Shown here piece by piece: positions 42,611-52,646 of a stretch of DNA of 64,000 nt. The DNA comes from Pseudomonadota bacterium. GTDB lineage: Bacteria; Pseudomonadota; Gammaproteobacteria; Xanthomonadales; Xanthomonadaceae. Location: assembly GCA_023419315.1 (NCBI GenBank), contig JAEZYE010000043.1:1-64000 (forward strand), in the 5' to 3' direction. A model generated the notes under the pieces. It saw only the letters and a program-made list of their open reading frames with translations, had not been told where the DNA came from and ran no database searches. Within the stretch, counting starts at the first letter, position 1, and the number at the start of each line of letters is the position of its first letter. The translations under genes and the position numbers were made by a program.

Positions 42611-43972
42611 TCAATCCGAACCGGCAACGGTCATCCGGCCCATCAGGATGGAGCCGCAACTCACATGCGAGCGCGGATCGACATCACTGCCGACGGCCTC
42701 GATCGCACCGAACATCTGCCGCAGGTTGCCGGCCACGGTGACGCCATCCACGGGATACGCAATCGCGCCGTTCTCCACCCAGAAGCCGGCCGCGCCGCGC
42801 GAATAATCGCCTGTCACCGCATTGACACCCTGCCCCATCAATTCGGTCACCAGCAGGCCGCTGCCCATGCCGGACAGCAGGCTCTCGAAGCCACCTGCGT
42901 TCGCGGCCACGAACAGGTTGTGCACGCCGCCGGCATTGCCCGTGCTTTGCAGACCCAGCTTGCGCGCCGAGTAGCTGCCCAGCAGATAGCGCTGCAGGAT
43001 GCCGTCGCGGACCAGCGACGATTCGCGCGTCGCCACGCCTTCGGCATCGAAACTGGCCGAACGCCAGCCGCGTGGAAGGAACGGACGTTCTTCGATGGCG
43101 AACCACTCCGGGAAGATGCGTTGGCCGGCGCTGTCGAGCAGGAAGCTGGCGCGGCGATACAACGCGGTGCCGGACACCGCGCCGAGCAGGTGTCCAATCA
43201 GCGAGCGCGCCATCTCGGCGCTGAACAGCACCGGATACTGGCCGGTGGCGAGTGTCCGCGGCTGCAGCCGCGCGACCGTACGCTCGGCGGCCTTGCGACC
43301 AACCGCCCCGGCGTCCTCAAGCGCCGATGCCATCAGCGCGGTGGTGTACCAGCCGTCGCGCTGCATGCCATCGCCCTTGCCGGCGATCAATGCGCAACCC
43401 AGCGTGTGCTGCGTGCTGCGCTCGCGTCCGACGAAACCGTGCGAGTTCGCGTACACGGACAACGCTTCGGCACTGCCGACCGACGCACCGTCGGAATTCT
43501 CGACGCGCGCATCGCTGTCGCGTCCAGCCTGTTCACAGGCCAGCGCCAGATCCACCGCAGTGTCGGCTTCGAGCGCCCACGGATGCCAGAGATCGAAATC
43601 GGCGAAATCCGTCGCCATGCGATCCGCGTCGGCGAGGCCGGAAAATTCGTCGTCCTCGGTGTAGCGCGCAATGGCGCACGCCTGTTCGACCGTCGCATCC
43701 AGGCTTTCCTCGCGGAGATCGGCCGTGCTCGCACTGCCCTTGCGCTTGCCGAAGTACACGGTGACGCCGATGCCGCGATCGCGGTTGGATTCGACCGTTT
43801 CGACCTCGCCCATGCGGACGTTGACGTTGAGGCCGCGTTCCTCGCTGCAGCTCACTTCCGCCTGGGTGGCGCCGCGTTCACGCGCGCGCTCCAGCAGTCG
43901 TTGCGACAGTTCGACCAGGTGTTCGAGCCGCTGCGGGCTGTCGTCATGCGCGGGGGCGGAGATGGCGTTCAA
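42611..43972 (-). CDS. pmbA: Metalloprotease subunit PmbA/TldE
   Basis: Partner of TldD; together they form a heterodimeric metalloprotease that matures or degrades unfolded peptides (microcin B17, CcdA in E. coli). The 453-aa protein lacks the HExxxH zinc motif, as TldE subunits do. It shows the family blocks GGVHNLFVAANAGGFESLL and GVNAVTGDYSRGAAGFW. The start is a TTG at 43972 with AAGGA 7 nt upstream; there is no ATG in frame near it. It is divergent from darP, as pmbA is next to yjgA in E. coli. Confidence 0.95.
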   Translation of the reverse strand: MNAISAPAHDDSPQRLEHLVELSQRLLERARERGATQAEVSCSEERGLNVNVRMGEVETVESNRDRGIGVTVYFGKRKGSASTADLREESLDATVEQACAIARYTEDDEFSGLADADRMATDFADFDLWHPWALEADTAVDLALACEQAGRDSDARVENSDGASVGSAEALSVYANSHGFVGRERSTQHTLGCALIAGKGDGMQRDGWYTTALMASALEDAGAVGRKAAERTVARLQPRTLATGQYPVLFSAEMARSLIGHLLGAVSGTALYRRASFLLDSAGQRIFPEWFAIEERPFLPRGWRSASFDAEGVATRESSLVRDGILQRYLLGSYSARKLGLQSTGNAGGVHNLFVAANAGGFESLLSGMGSGLLVTELMGQGVNAVTGDYSRGAAGFWVENGAIAYPVDGVTVAGNLRQMFGAIEAVGSDVDPRSHVSCGSILMGRMTVAGSD

Positions 43973-44082
43973 TGGCTTATCCTTGTGCGGTTCGGAAAAC
44001 GCGGGCGGTCCGCGTTTCCAGTTGAAAACAGGTTGCGGTCGCGCCCGTTGCGCGCCGCAGGACCGAGAGCGAGGCAGGACCC

Positions 44083-44637
44083 ATGCGCGGACGCGATCCG
44101 GAAACCGGCGAATTCTATAGCCCCAGCCGCAGCCAGCAGCGCGAAGACGCGCTGGAGGTGCGCGAGCTGGCCGAGCGGCTGGTGGCGCTGACGGCCGCCA
44201 AGCTGGCGAAGCTGCCCATTCCCGAAGACCTGATGCCGCACATCGTCGAGACGCAGCGCATCACGTCGCACATCGCGCACAAGCGACAGTTGCAGTACCT
44301 GGCCAAGCAGATGCGACGCGAGGACGACGAAGTGCTGGCCGCCATCCGCGACGCGATGGAAGAAGGCGGCGATGCCTCGCGTCGCGAAACCGCACTGCTT
44401 CACCGCGCCGAGCATTGGCGCGACCGCCTGCTGGCCGAGAGCGACGCGCTCACCGAATTGCTGGAAGAGCATCCGCAGGCGGATCGCCAGCGGCTTCGCC
44501 AGCTCATCCGCAATGCCGCCGACGAACGCACGAAGAACAAGCCGCCGCGGGCCTACCGCGAGCTGTTCCGCGAACTGCGTGTGTTGCTGGGCGAAGAGGA
44601 TGCGCCGGATTCCGGTGGAGAAGACGGCGAGGACTGA
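44083..44637 (+). CDS. darP: Ribosome-associated 50S maturation factor DarP (YjgA)
   Basis: Small Arg- and Glu-rich helical protein (184 aa) of the DUF615 family that associates with late 50S assembly intermediates in E. coli. The core SRSQQREDALEVRELAERLVAL is conserved, as is the C-terminal KPPRAYRELFRELRVLL. It ends in an acidic tail (GEEDAPDSGGEDGED). ATG 44083 has AGGA 7 nt upstream. The gap to tldD (44638-44870) shows no gene. Confidence 0.93.
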   Translation: MRGRDPETGEFYSPSRSQQREDALEVRELAERLVALTAAKLAKLPIPEDLMPHIVETQRITSHIAHKRQLQYLAKQMRREDDEVLAAIRDAMEEGGDASRRETALLHRAEHWRDRLLAESDALTELLEEHPQADRQRLRQLIRNAADERTKNKPPRAYRELFRELRVLLGEEDAPDSGGEDGED

Positions 44638-44870
44638 GCCGCCCACTTCCGATGCGCGCTTGAAGCGCGACACCTGACGAAGGCGGACGTCCGGCAAGGG
44701 CTTGAGCATCGTCAACGGCGTGCGGCCACATCGCGAAGCCACGCTAGCCGGCCGCGCACGCATGATCCGGGCATGCACGCACGAAGTATCCACGTGGCGC
44801 CGTGCGGATCCCTCGACATCACATCGAGTCTGTGGACGGCCACGCATCGGCCGGTTCACGTGCATCGCGA

Positions 44871-46316
44871 TCAGGCGGCCTGCGTACCGCCCACCGTCAG
44901 GCCTTCGATGAGCAGCGACGGCTGTCCCACGCCCACGGGCACGCTCTGGCCGTCCTTGCCGCACACGCCGACGCCCGCGTCGAGCGCGAGATCGTGGCCG
45001 ATCATCTTCACCTTCTGCATCGTTTCCGGTCCGTTCCCGATCAGCGTCGCACCCTTCACCGGCGCGGTGATCCTGCCGTCTTCGATCAGATAGGCCTCGG
45101 TCGCGGAGAACACGTATTTGCCGCTGGTGATGTCGACCTGGCCGCCGCCGAAGTTCACCGCGTACAGACCCTTCTTCACCGAACGGATCATCTCTTCCGG
45201 ATCATGCTGGCCGGCGAGCATGTAGGTGTTGGTCATGCGCGGCATCGGCAGGTGCGCGAACGATTCGCGACGGCCGTTGCCGGTCGGGGCCATGCCCATC
45301 AAGCGCGCATTGAGCGTGTCCTGCATGTAACCCACCAGCACGCCGTCCTCGATCAGCGTGGTGCAGTTCGTCGGCGTGCCTTCGTCGTCGATGTTGAGCG
45401 AGCCGCGGCGGCCCGGCAGCGTGCCGTCATCGACGATGGTCACGCCGGGCGATGCAACGCGTTCGCCGATGCGGCCGGCATAGACGCTGGTGCCCTTGCG
45501 GTTGAAGTCGCCTTCCAGGCCATGGCCCACCGCTTCGTGCAACAGCACGCCCGGCCAGCCGCTGCCCAGCACGACCGGCATCACGCCGGCCGGCGCATCG
45601 ATGGCATCCAGGTTCACCACCGCCTGCCGCAGTGCTTCGCGCGCGAGATCCTCGGCCTTTCCGCCCGTGAACAGTTCCGCATAGTCGTAGCGGCCGCCCA
45701 TGCCGGCATAGCCGGATTCGCGCCGCCCGTTGTGCTCCACGATCACCTGCACGTTCAGGCGCACCAGCGGACGCACGTCCGCGGCCAGCACGCCATCGCT
45801 GCGCGCGATCATCACCGTGTCCAGACCGCCGGTGAGGCTGACCGTCACCTGCTGCACGCGCGGATCTGCCGCACGCACATAGCGATCCAGCGCGCGCAAC
45901 GCATCGACCTTGGCGGTGTTGTCCATGGCGTCGATGGGATCGTGCCCGGCATACAGGGCGCGGCCCTGGCTGCGATTGAGCGCCAGCGGCTTGTGCGCGA
46001 CGCCGTCGCGCGCGATGGCGCGCGCCGAACGCGCGGCCTCCATCAATGCCTGGGCGTTGATGTCGTCGGAATAGGCGAAGCCGGTTTTTTCGCCGGCGAT
46101 GGCGCGCACGCCGACGCCCTGCTCAATCGAATGCGCACCGTCCTTGACGATGCCGTCCTCGACCGTCCAGCTCTCGCGGCGCGCGTGCTGGAAATACAGA
46201 TCGCCGAAATCGATGCCCGGTCCAAGCAGGGTTCCGAAGGTCCGGTCCAGCCCTTGCGGGTCGAGGCCGGCGGGCAGCAGCAAACGGGATTCGGCAAGGG
46301 CAAGTGAAGTCGTCAT
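44871..46316 (-). CDS. tldD: Metalloprotease catalytic subunit TldD
   Basis: Zinc-binding subunit of the TldD-TldE protease. The 481-aa protein is the same length as E. coli TldD, with the metal motif HEAVGHGLEGD (HExxxH) and the C-terminal NFGGGQVDITSGK, GATLIG and GVGVCGKDGQSVPVGVGQP. ATG 46316 matches the family start but has no ribosome site; a TTG 36 nt upstream is possible. It is last in a probable maf-rng-yhdP-tldD transcription unit, as in E. coli. Confidence 0.96.
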   Translation of the reverse strand: MTTSLALAESRLLLPAGLDPQGLDRTFGTLLGPGIDFGDLYFQHARRESWTVEDGIVKDGAHSIEQGVGVRAIAGEKTGFAYSDDINAQALMEAARSARAIARDGVAHKPLALNRSQGRALYAGHDPIDAMDNTAKVDALRALDRYVRAADPRVQQVTVSLTGGLDTVMIARSDGVLAADVRPLVRLNVQVIVEHNGRRESGYAGMGGRYDYAELFTGGKAEDLAREALRQAVVNLDAIDAPAGVMPVVLGSGWPGVLLHEAVGHGLEGDFNRKGTSVYAGRIGERVASPGVTIVDDGTLPGRRGSLNIDDEGTPTNCTTLIEDGVLVGYMQDTLNARLMGMAPTGNGRRESFAHLPMPRMTNTYMLAGQHDPEEMIRSVKKGLYAVNFGGGQVDITSGKYVFSATEAYLIEDGRITAPVKGATLIGNGPETMQKVKMIGHDLALDAGVGVCGKDGQSVPVGVGQPSLLIEGLTVGGTQAA

Positions 46317-46372
46317 GGCAAGCAAACTGGGGATGTGAAAGGGAGATCGCAACCCGCCGCATGGCGGAAGCG

Positions 46373-49300
46373 TCAGGGCTGCCCGGCCTGGTGGCGCTGG
46401 GCAGGCGGTTCGGCGCGCGATTCCTGGCGCGAAATGACTTCGACCTTCGGATCCTTCCAGGGCCCGGTCACGCGATAGCTTTTGGCGCCCATCTCGCTCA
46501 GCGGCTTCTTGAGCACGGCGTTGGCCACCGCGCCCACGGCCGCGCCGATGGGTCCGCCCGCGACCGCGCCAACCGCTGTCAGCACGTTGGCCGACTTGGG
46601 CAGCACATCGACGGTCTGATCGAACTGCTGTGCGCGCAGGTCGGTATCGCCACGCACGCGGATTTCGGCGGCCGGTCCGTCGATCACCAGGCTCTCCGTC
46701 GTCGCCACGCCCGCGCCCAGCTGCACCGAGCCCTGCATGCGGTTGAACGCAAAGCCCTTGTAGAAGAAGTCGCTGAAATCGAGCATCAGGCGGCGACGCA
46801 ATTCGGCCACGCTCAGCAGGCCTAGCACGCGACCGGCGCCGGGTTCGAGTTCCAGCAGGTGTCCGTCGCGCGCGTCGATGCTGACGTTGCCCTGCACCGC
46901 ACTGAGATTGAAATCGGCGGGCGTTCCCGGCCAGCCGGCGGCCAGGTGTACGTTGCCGTGTCCACCGCCCATGCGGCCCGCGTAGCCGAGGCTGTCGGCA
47001 AGCTGGCCGAGATCCCGGCTGTCCACGCGCACGTCGAGCTGGGTATGCGCGCGCTCGCCAACACCGAGCCAGGTGCCCACGACGTCGATGTTCTGCGCTT
47101 CCGAGCGCAATTGCAGTTGTTCGATCTGCATGCCGGCGGGCAACGCACGCGTACGCAGCCGTGCCGAACCCAGGCGCGCGGCGCCGAAGCGGAGATCGTC
47201 CACGTCCAGCGAGAGCGGCTGAATGTTCGCCGGATTGATCGGCGCGTCATCGGAAGATGTCGACTTTGCGGTGGAGGTCGCCACCGCCGCCGTCGCGCGC
47301 CGGTCAACGGCGGTCGCGGCGGCTGTGCCGCCCGTCGCCGCCGAGCTCGTCGCGCTGCGCCAGTGCAGGCGCGCCAGCTTGCCGGCAATCGGAGCGCCCT
47401 TGGCGTTGGGCACCATCAAGCCGCCCGACAGCGCCGGGCCTTCCAGGCTGACCGCCGTCGCATTGTTCGCGGGCGCCAGCTGCACGCGTGTGGTCGGGAA
47501 CGCAGCGCCGAGCAGCAGCAGACGATCCGCGCTTACGTCCACGTGCCGCAGCGGCAACTTGCCGTCGCCGGCGCTGCCGCCGCTGGCGAGCGCGATCCAG
47601 TCCATCGCCGCCAGCGCGCGCGCGCGACCGGTCGCGATCAAGCCGGAGACCGGCGGCGCTTCGGTGACGGTGTCACTGCCCAGCACGACGCGCACGCCGA
47701 GCTGATCACCCTGGCTGCGCGCACGCAGCGCCAGCCGCTGACCGAACGCCACGTCGAACTGCCCGTTGCCGAGCGGCAGCGTCGTCTTCACCGTCGTGGG
47801 CAATGAAGCGAATGCCGGCTTGTCCAGCGGCGCCGGCAAGCTGAGGGCGGTGCCGACCAGCGTCGATCGCAACTGCAGCTGGGTGACCGGGTTGTTGCCG
47901 GTGCCACGCGGAATGTTCACCGCGATCGTCCAGTCGGATCGGCCCTGCAGGTACGGTTTGAGCCAGGCCATCTCGCTCGCGCGATCGAGCAGTTCGCGTG
48001 CATCGAGGCGCGCGGCCAGTTCGGCTTCGAACGCCTGCTGCGAATCGCGCGTGCCGCCACCGGCCCGCAATGAAAGCGTGCCCGGCTGCGTTTGATGCAC
48101 CACAGAAAAGCCGTCGGCGACAAACCCATCGGCGTTGTAGTCGGCCTTGCCCTTGACCTCGGTGAAGACCAGGTTCCAGCGCTTTTCGGCCAGGCGCGCG
48201 GCGGAAAGCTCGACCGTGCCACTCAGTTCGCGCCGCGTCGGCGAATCGTGCTTCAGCGGCTGCAGCAGATGGAAACTCGCCTGCGTACGGCCGGCCGCCT
48301 CCAGATGCGTCAGCGTATCGCCGTAGCTCTTCTGCAACGGGCTCTGCCGCAGCATCGCCAGCAGCTTGCCGGCATCGGTCTGGGTCTGTGCATCCACACG
48401 CAGATTGGAATCGCCGAAGTCTTCGATGCCCGCTTCGAACGACTGCACGCCCACGCCGGCCAGATCACCGCGTCCGCGCAGCGAGAAACCGTTGCCGATG
48501 AAGGCGACATCGGCATCGACCTGCTGCAAGGCCGGCCAGTCATGCTGGAACTTGAACTGTCCGTTGGCGATATGCGCGGCCGCTTCAAAGCGACCATCGC
48601 GGTTCTCGAACGGCCAATCGTCGAGATCACCGGAGACGATCGCGCGGCCATTCTGCACACGGCCATCCACCAGCGCGGCGTTGAGCCACTCCACCGCGGC
48701 GCGCGGCATCTTGTTGTGGATCCAGAATCCCTTGGCCGCCGGCACCGGCGCGTCATCGAGGTCGGCCGCGATGTCGATCCACGGACGCGTGCCGTCATTC
48801 TGGAACCACAGGCCGCCACGCACGTGCGCGCCGTAATCCTTGCCGCGCACGCTCAGCGCCGAGGTGCCCACGCGCCAGCCGGCGCCTTCGCGCCAGCCGA
48901 TCAGATCGCCGTCCAGCCGCACGTCGTGCACGACGCCAAAGCCGCTCGGCCAGTCGAAGCGCAGCCGCGACGCGGGATCCAGCCGCAGACGCACGCCGTC
49001 GGCGTCGCCGAGGAACGTGCCGGCCAGGCCGCTCAATCCGGGCGCATCACCCACCGCGGCGAAACCGACTTCCAGAAGGCGGCCCTGGCCGCGCATCGGA
49101 CCGTCGCGCTGGCCGGTGATTTCGACATCGGCCAGGCGTGCGGTCGGTCGCGCCTGGTTCAACCAGCGACGCACGCCCGGATCCACCTGACTGCTCAAAC
49201 CCAGCACCGCGAACAGCGGCGCACCGTCGAGTTGCCGGGCCAGCAGGCCATACCGCTGCCCGCCGGCAATCACCAGGCCATCCAGCGTCTGTCGCTGCTT

Positions 49301-50251
49301 GCCGTTGCCCACGCGCAGGCGCGGCGCGTCAAAACGCCAACCGCCGCGCACCAGCCGCCAGCGGCTGCGGCCTTCGACCTGCCCGAACGCCACGCGCGGC
49401 GCCGTCGCACCCGCCCCGGCCTCGCCACGCAACCCCAGCGATTGCAGGTTGACCTCGCTCGCGAGCATCACCACGCGATGGCGATGCAGCGTCGCCCAAC
49501 TCTGCAAGCGGCCGCTGCCGCTCTCCAGGACGACGCCGGAATGCCGCAGCAAGGGCGACCACGCCGCGAGATCGTCGGCTGTCACGTCCACATAGGCGTG
49601 ACCATCGCCCTGCTGGCGATCGAAATCGATGGTCAGCTGCAGCGGCGCGGCATCGGCGCGGATGTAGGCACGCACGCCCGCGCGCACGCGTTCGCCGTTC
49701 ACGCGCAAGCGCAGGTCGACATCCGGCACGTGCAGATCCCAGCCCAGCGACGGCGCATCGATGTCCACACGGCCGTTGATGATCTGCAACTCGCCGAGGC
49801 CTTCCAGGCTCGCCAGCGGATCGCCGCCGCCTTGCTGCCCCGGCAGACCACGCACCGACCACGCGCCATCGTCCGCACGCTGCAACGTGAGCGCCAGGCC
49901 GCGCAGCCGCAGTTCGGTGAAGGAACGTCCGGGCAGCAGGCCGCCATACATCGACACCAGCACTTCCGCCTGGCCGATGCGAACGCCGTTGGCGGCATCG
50001 CCGATGCGCAGGCCGTCGAGTTGCAGCAGCGGCCCGCGCCGCGTCCATTGCGTGGTCACGTGATCGAACCGCACCGGCCGGCCGGCGCGCTCGCTCAACC
50101 AGGCGGCGATGCGATCCGGATGGCGTTCCGCCAGCGGCAGGACCTGGCTGGCGATACCGAGCACCACCGCCATGCAGACCAGCACGATCGCAATGCCGTA
50201 CACGGCAGTGCGTCGAGCCAGGCGTACGCGGCGGCGGAAAGGCGTGGGCAT
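46373..50251 (-). CDS. yhdP: AsmA-like envelope protein YhdP
   Basis: Very large (1292 aa) envelope-spanning protein of the YhdP/TIGR02099 group, which with TamB and YdbH moves phospholipids from inner to outer membrane in E. coli. A single N-terminal transmembrane anchor (about residues 16-38) is followed by a long periplasmic beta-rich region (repeating-groove type) and the C-terminal AsmA-like region (DUF3971), with EIRVRGDTDLRAQQFDQTVDVLPK near residue 1200. ATG 50251 is chosen; the upstream in-frame extension to 50332 is low-complexity. It lies between rng and tldD, its usual place. Confidence 0.93.
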   Translation of the reverse strand: MPTPFRRRVRLARRTAVYGIAIVLVCMAVVLGIASQVLPLAERHPDRIAAWLSERAGRPVRFDHVTTQWTRRGPLLQLDGLRIGDAANGVRIGQAEVLVSMYGGLLPGRSFTELRLRGLALTLQRADDGAWSVRGLPGQQGGGDPLASLEGLGELQIINGRVDIDAPSLGWDLHVPDVDLRLRVNGERVRAGVRAYIRADAAPLQLTIDFDRQQGDGHAYVDVTADDLAAWSPLLRHSGVVLESGSGRLQSWATLHRHRVVMLASEVNLQSLGLRGEAGAGATAPRVAFGQVEGRSRWRLVRGGWRFDAPRLRVGNGKQRQTLDGLVIAGGQRYGLLARQLDGAPLFAVLGLSSQVDPGVRRWLNQARPTARLADVEITGQRDGPMRGQGRLLEVGFAAVGDAPGLSGLAGTFLGDADGVRLRLDPASRLRFDWPSGFGVVHDVRLDGDLIGWREGAGWRVGTSALSVRGKDYGAHVRGGLWFQNDGTRPWIDIAADLDDAPVPAAKGFWIHNKMPRAAVEWLNAALVDGRVQNGRAIVSGDLDDWPFENRDGRFEAAAHIANGQFKFQHDWPALQQVDADVAFIGNGFSLRGRGDLAGVGVQSFEAGIEDFGDSNLRVDAQTQTDAGKLLAMLRQSPLQKSYGDTLTHLEAAGRTQASFHLLQPLKHDSPTRRELSGTVELSAARLAEKRWNLVFTEVKGKADYNADGFVADGFSVVHQTQPGTLSLRAGGGTRDSQQAFEAELAARLDARELLDRASEMAWLKPYLQGRSDWTIAVNIPRGTGNNPVTQLQLRSTLVGTALSLPAPLDKPAFASLPTTVKTTLPLGNGQFDVAFGQRLALRARSQGDQLGVRVVLGSDTVTEAPPVSGLIATGRARALAAMDWIALASGGSAGDGKLPLRHVDVSADRLLLLGAAFPTTRVQLAPANNATAVSLEGPALSGGLMVPNAKGAPIAGKLARLHWRSATSSAATGGTAAATAVDRRATAAVATSTAKSTSSDDAPINPANIQPLSLDVDDLRFGAARLGSARLRTRALPAGMQIEQLQLRSEAQNIDVVGTWLGVGERAHTQLDVRVDSRDLGQLADSLGYAGRMGGGHGNVHLAAGWPGTPADFNLSAVQGNVSIDARDGHLLELEPGAGRVLGLLSVAELRRRLMLDFSDFFYKGFAFNRMQGSVQLGAGVATTESLVIDGPAAEIRVRGDTDLRAQQFDQTVDVLPKSANVLTAVGAVAGGPIGAAVGAVANAVLKKPLSEMGAKSYRVTGPWKDPKVEVISRQESRAEPPAQRHQAGQP

Positions 50252-50395
50252 CAGGCAATCGTGGAGGGAAAATGGCGATCGGTGCGCGCGATTGCGCCGC
50301 ACGACCCGGATGCAGCTGCACGCAGCTTGCAATGACAGCGAACGGCCACGGCCTTCCCCGCAGCCTTCCGCACGGCGACGCCGCGCCGCACCGGC

Positions 50396-51886
50396 TTACA
50401 GAAGCACGACATCGAACTGCTCCTGCAGATACTGCTCATCGGCCTGGAACCGGATGGACTTGCCGAGGAACTCTTCCAGTTCCGCCACGGCCTGCGATTC
50501 TTCATCGGTGATGCGCGCCACGACTTTCGCCGATGCGATGACCAGCAATCGCGCCGCCTCGAACTGGCGCACCGCGCGCGTGATCTCGCGGAAGATTTCG
50601 TAGGTGACGGTTTCGGCGGTCTTGATGCTGCCGCGTCCACCGCATTCCGGGCACGGTTCGGAGAGCTGCCGCTGCAGGCTCTCGACGGTGCGCTTGCGGG
50701 TCATCTCGACCAGCCCCAGCGGCGAAAATTCGTACACCGTCGTCTTGGCGTGATCACGGGCGAGCGCCTTTTCCAGCGTGCGCAGCACCTGCCGGCGGTG
50801 CTCCGGATCATCCATGTCGATGAAGTCGATGATGATGATGCCGCCCAGGTTGCGAAGGCGCAGTTGCCGCGCGACCGCCTGCGCCGCTTCCAGGTTGGTG
50901 CGGTAGACGGTTTCTTCCAGGTTGCGCTGTCCGAGGAACGAGCCGGTGTTGACGTCGATCGTCGTCATCGCTTCGGTCTGGTCGATGACCAGATAGCCGC
51001 CGGACTTGAGCGGCACTTCCTTGTCCAGCGCGCGGCCGATTTCGTCTTCCACGCCATACAGATCGAAGATGGGGCGCTCGCCGGAATAGTGCTCGATGCG
51101 CTCGGCCAGCACCGGCATGTACTTGGCCGCGAACGCCTGCAGGCGCTCGCTGGTTTCGCGCGAATCGACGCGCACTTTCTCGACATCGCGGCGCATCAGA
51201 TCGCGGACCGCGCGCAGCGGCAGCGTCAGATCCTCGTAGATGCACGTGCCGACGGCGGCGTCGCGGCTGCGCTGCTCCACCAGCGCCCACACGCGCGCGA
51301 GATAGGCAATGTCCTCGGCCAAGGCTTCGGCCGGTTGGCCTTCGGCGTTGGTGCGGATGATGTAGCCATGGCCGCCATGCGCGGCGGCGAGATCGGTGAC
51401 CAGCGATTTCAGGCGCTGGCGCTCGGCTTCGTCTTCGATGCGGGCAGAAACGCCGACCACGCGCGATTGCGGCAGCAACACCAGATAGCGCGAAGGAATG
51501 CTGATCTGCGTGGTCAGCCGCGCGCCCTTGCTGCCGATCGGATCCTTCACCACCTGCACGACGACGTCCTGCCCATCGCGCAGCAGTTCGGCGATCGGTA
51601 CCGACGGCGTGGAGAGCGGCATCGGCGCTTCATCCCCTTCGCCATTGGGCACCGGTCCGGGCCGCACGATGTCGTTCGCGTGCAGGAATGCGGCGCGGTC
51701 CAGGCCCACTTCGACGAACGCCGCCTGCATGCCCGGCATCACGCGCTGGACCTTGCCCTTGTACAGGTTGCCGACGACGCCGCGCCGCCAGCCGCGTTCG
51801 ATGTGCAGTTCCTGCAGCATGCCGTTTTCGATGACGGCGACGCGGGTTTCACGCGGCGTGACGTTGACGAGGATCTCTTCGGACAT
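50396..51886 (-). CDS. rng: Ribonuclease G
   Basis: 5'-end-dependent endoribonuclease that matures the 16S rRNA 5' end and helps decay mRNA. The 496-aa protein has an S1 domain inserted near residues 35-130 (GNLYKGKVQRVMPGMQAAFVEVGL). The catalytic Asp pair is in TIDVNTG and IIIDFIDMDD, and the Zn-link motif CPECGGRG (about 415) joins subunits. It lacks the long RNase E degradosome tail. ATG 51886 follows GGAACAGG. It starts 13 nt after maf, as in E. coli. Confidence 0.96.
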   Translation of the reverse strand: MSEEILVNVTPRETRVAVIENGMLQELHIERGWRRGVVGNLYKGKVQRVMPGMQAAFVEVGLDRAAFLHANDIVRPGPVPNGEGDEAPMPLSTPSVPIAELLRDGQDVVVQVVKDPIGSKGARLTTQISIPSRYLVLLPQSRVVGVSARIEDEAERQRLKSLVTDLAAAHGGHGYIIRTNAEGQPAEALAEDIAYLARVWALVEQRSRDAAVGTCIYEDLTLPLRAVRDLMRRDVEKVRVDSRETSERLQAFAAKYMPVLAERIEHYSGERPIFDLYGVEDEIGRALDKEVPLKSGGYLVIDQTEAMTTIDVNTGSFLGQRNLEETVYRTNLEAAQAVARQLRLRNLGGIIIIDFIDMDDPEHRRQVLRTLEKALARDHAKTTVYEFSPLGLVEMTRKRTVESLQRQLSEPCPECGGRGSIKTAETVTYEIFREITRAVRQFEAARLLVIASAKVVARITDEESQAVAELEEFLGKSIRFQADEQYLQEQFDVVLL

Positions 51887-51899
51887 TCGGCCTGTTCCT

Positions 51900-52496
51900 T
51901 CAAGCGCCCGGAAGCGACGCAGGTGGTACGGAAAGCACGCCGAAGCCGCGCAGCAGCGTGGCGGTCTCGTGCAGCGGCAATCCCATCACGCCGGAGAAAC
52001 TGCCGGACAGGCGGGTGACGTACTGTTCCGCGCGTCCCTGGATTCCGTACGCGCCGGCCTTGCCCATGGCTTCGCCGCTGGCGAGGTAGTCGGCGATGTC
52101 GTCTTCCGACAGCACGGCGAAGCTCACTTCGGACACGGAGACGGCCTGCGCCTCGCGCTCCGCGTTGACCACCGACACGGCGGAGATCACCTGGTGCGTC
52201 CGGCCGGACAAGCGCCGCAGCATGGCCGCGGCGTCGGCGGCGTCGGCCGGTTTGCCGAACACTTCATCGTCGAGCACGACTTCGGTGTCGGCGCCCAGCA
52301 CGACCGCGCCCGGGATCGTCATGACCTTCAACAGGCCGGCGCCGGCTTTTTCGCGCGCCACGCGCCGCACGTAATCCTCCGCGGATTCGTTCGGCTGGCG
52401 GTGCTCGGGAATGTCCAGATCGATGCGGCCGAAAGTAAGCCCCAGGCGGGTCAGGAGTTCGGCGCGGCGGGGGGATTGGGAGGCCAGATGCAGCAT
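51900..52496 (-). CDS. maf: Maf-family nucleoside triphosphate pyrophosphatase
   Basis: House-cleaning enzyme of the YhdE subgroup that hydrolyses dTTP, UTP and modified pyrimidine triphosphates. The 198-aa protein shows LASQSPRRAELLTRLGL at the N-terminus, GADTEVVLDDEVFGKP with the catalytic Asp, and DKAGAYGIQG-like AMGKAGAYGIQG. ATG 52496 is the family start, although the frame stays open far upstream. A TATTCT box ends 6 nt before it and there is no ribosome site. It leads the maf-rng-yhdP-tldD group. Confidence 0.95.
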   Translation of the reverse strand: MLHLASQSPRRAELLTRLGLTFGRIDLDIPEHRQPNESAEDYVRRVAREKAGAGLLKVMTIPGAVVLGADTEVVLDDEVFGKPADAADAAAMLRRLSGRTHQVISAVSVVNAEREAQAVSVSEVSFAVLSEDDIADYLASGEAMGKAGAYGIQGRAEQYVTRLSGSFSGVMGLPLHETATLLRGFGVLSVPPASLPGA

Positions 52497-52502
52497 CGGG
52501 GA

Positions 52503-52508
52503 AGAATA
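52503..52508 (-). promoter_or_regulatory. -10 box of maf, leaderless geometry
   Basis: TATTCT on the minus strand ends 6 nt before the maf ATG. No convincing -35. Confidence 0.4.
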
Positions 52509-52646
52509 ACCCGGCCCGCCTGACTGAACGCTCGTTGAGCAAGGCCGCCCACGTGAAAACCCTGTGCGGCTCACAGCGCGTTCATTGTGTACTGAACACG
52601 CTGCATCGCCGTCTGGCACCCTCGACGCATCACAAGGAGAAACCCC

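Noticed and set aside
52562..52576. CTGT-N7-ACAG palindrome, LexA-like
   Set aside because: The spacer is 7 rather than 8 nt, the Xanthomonadales LexA site differs, and neither flanking gene is an SOS gene.
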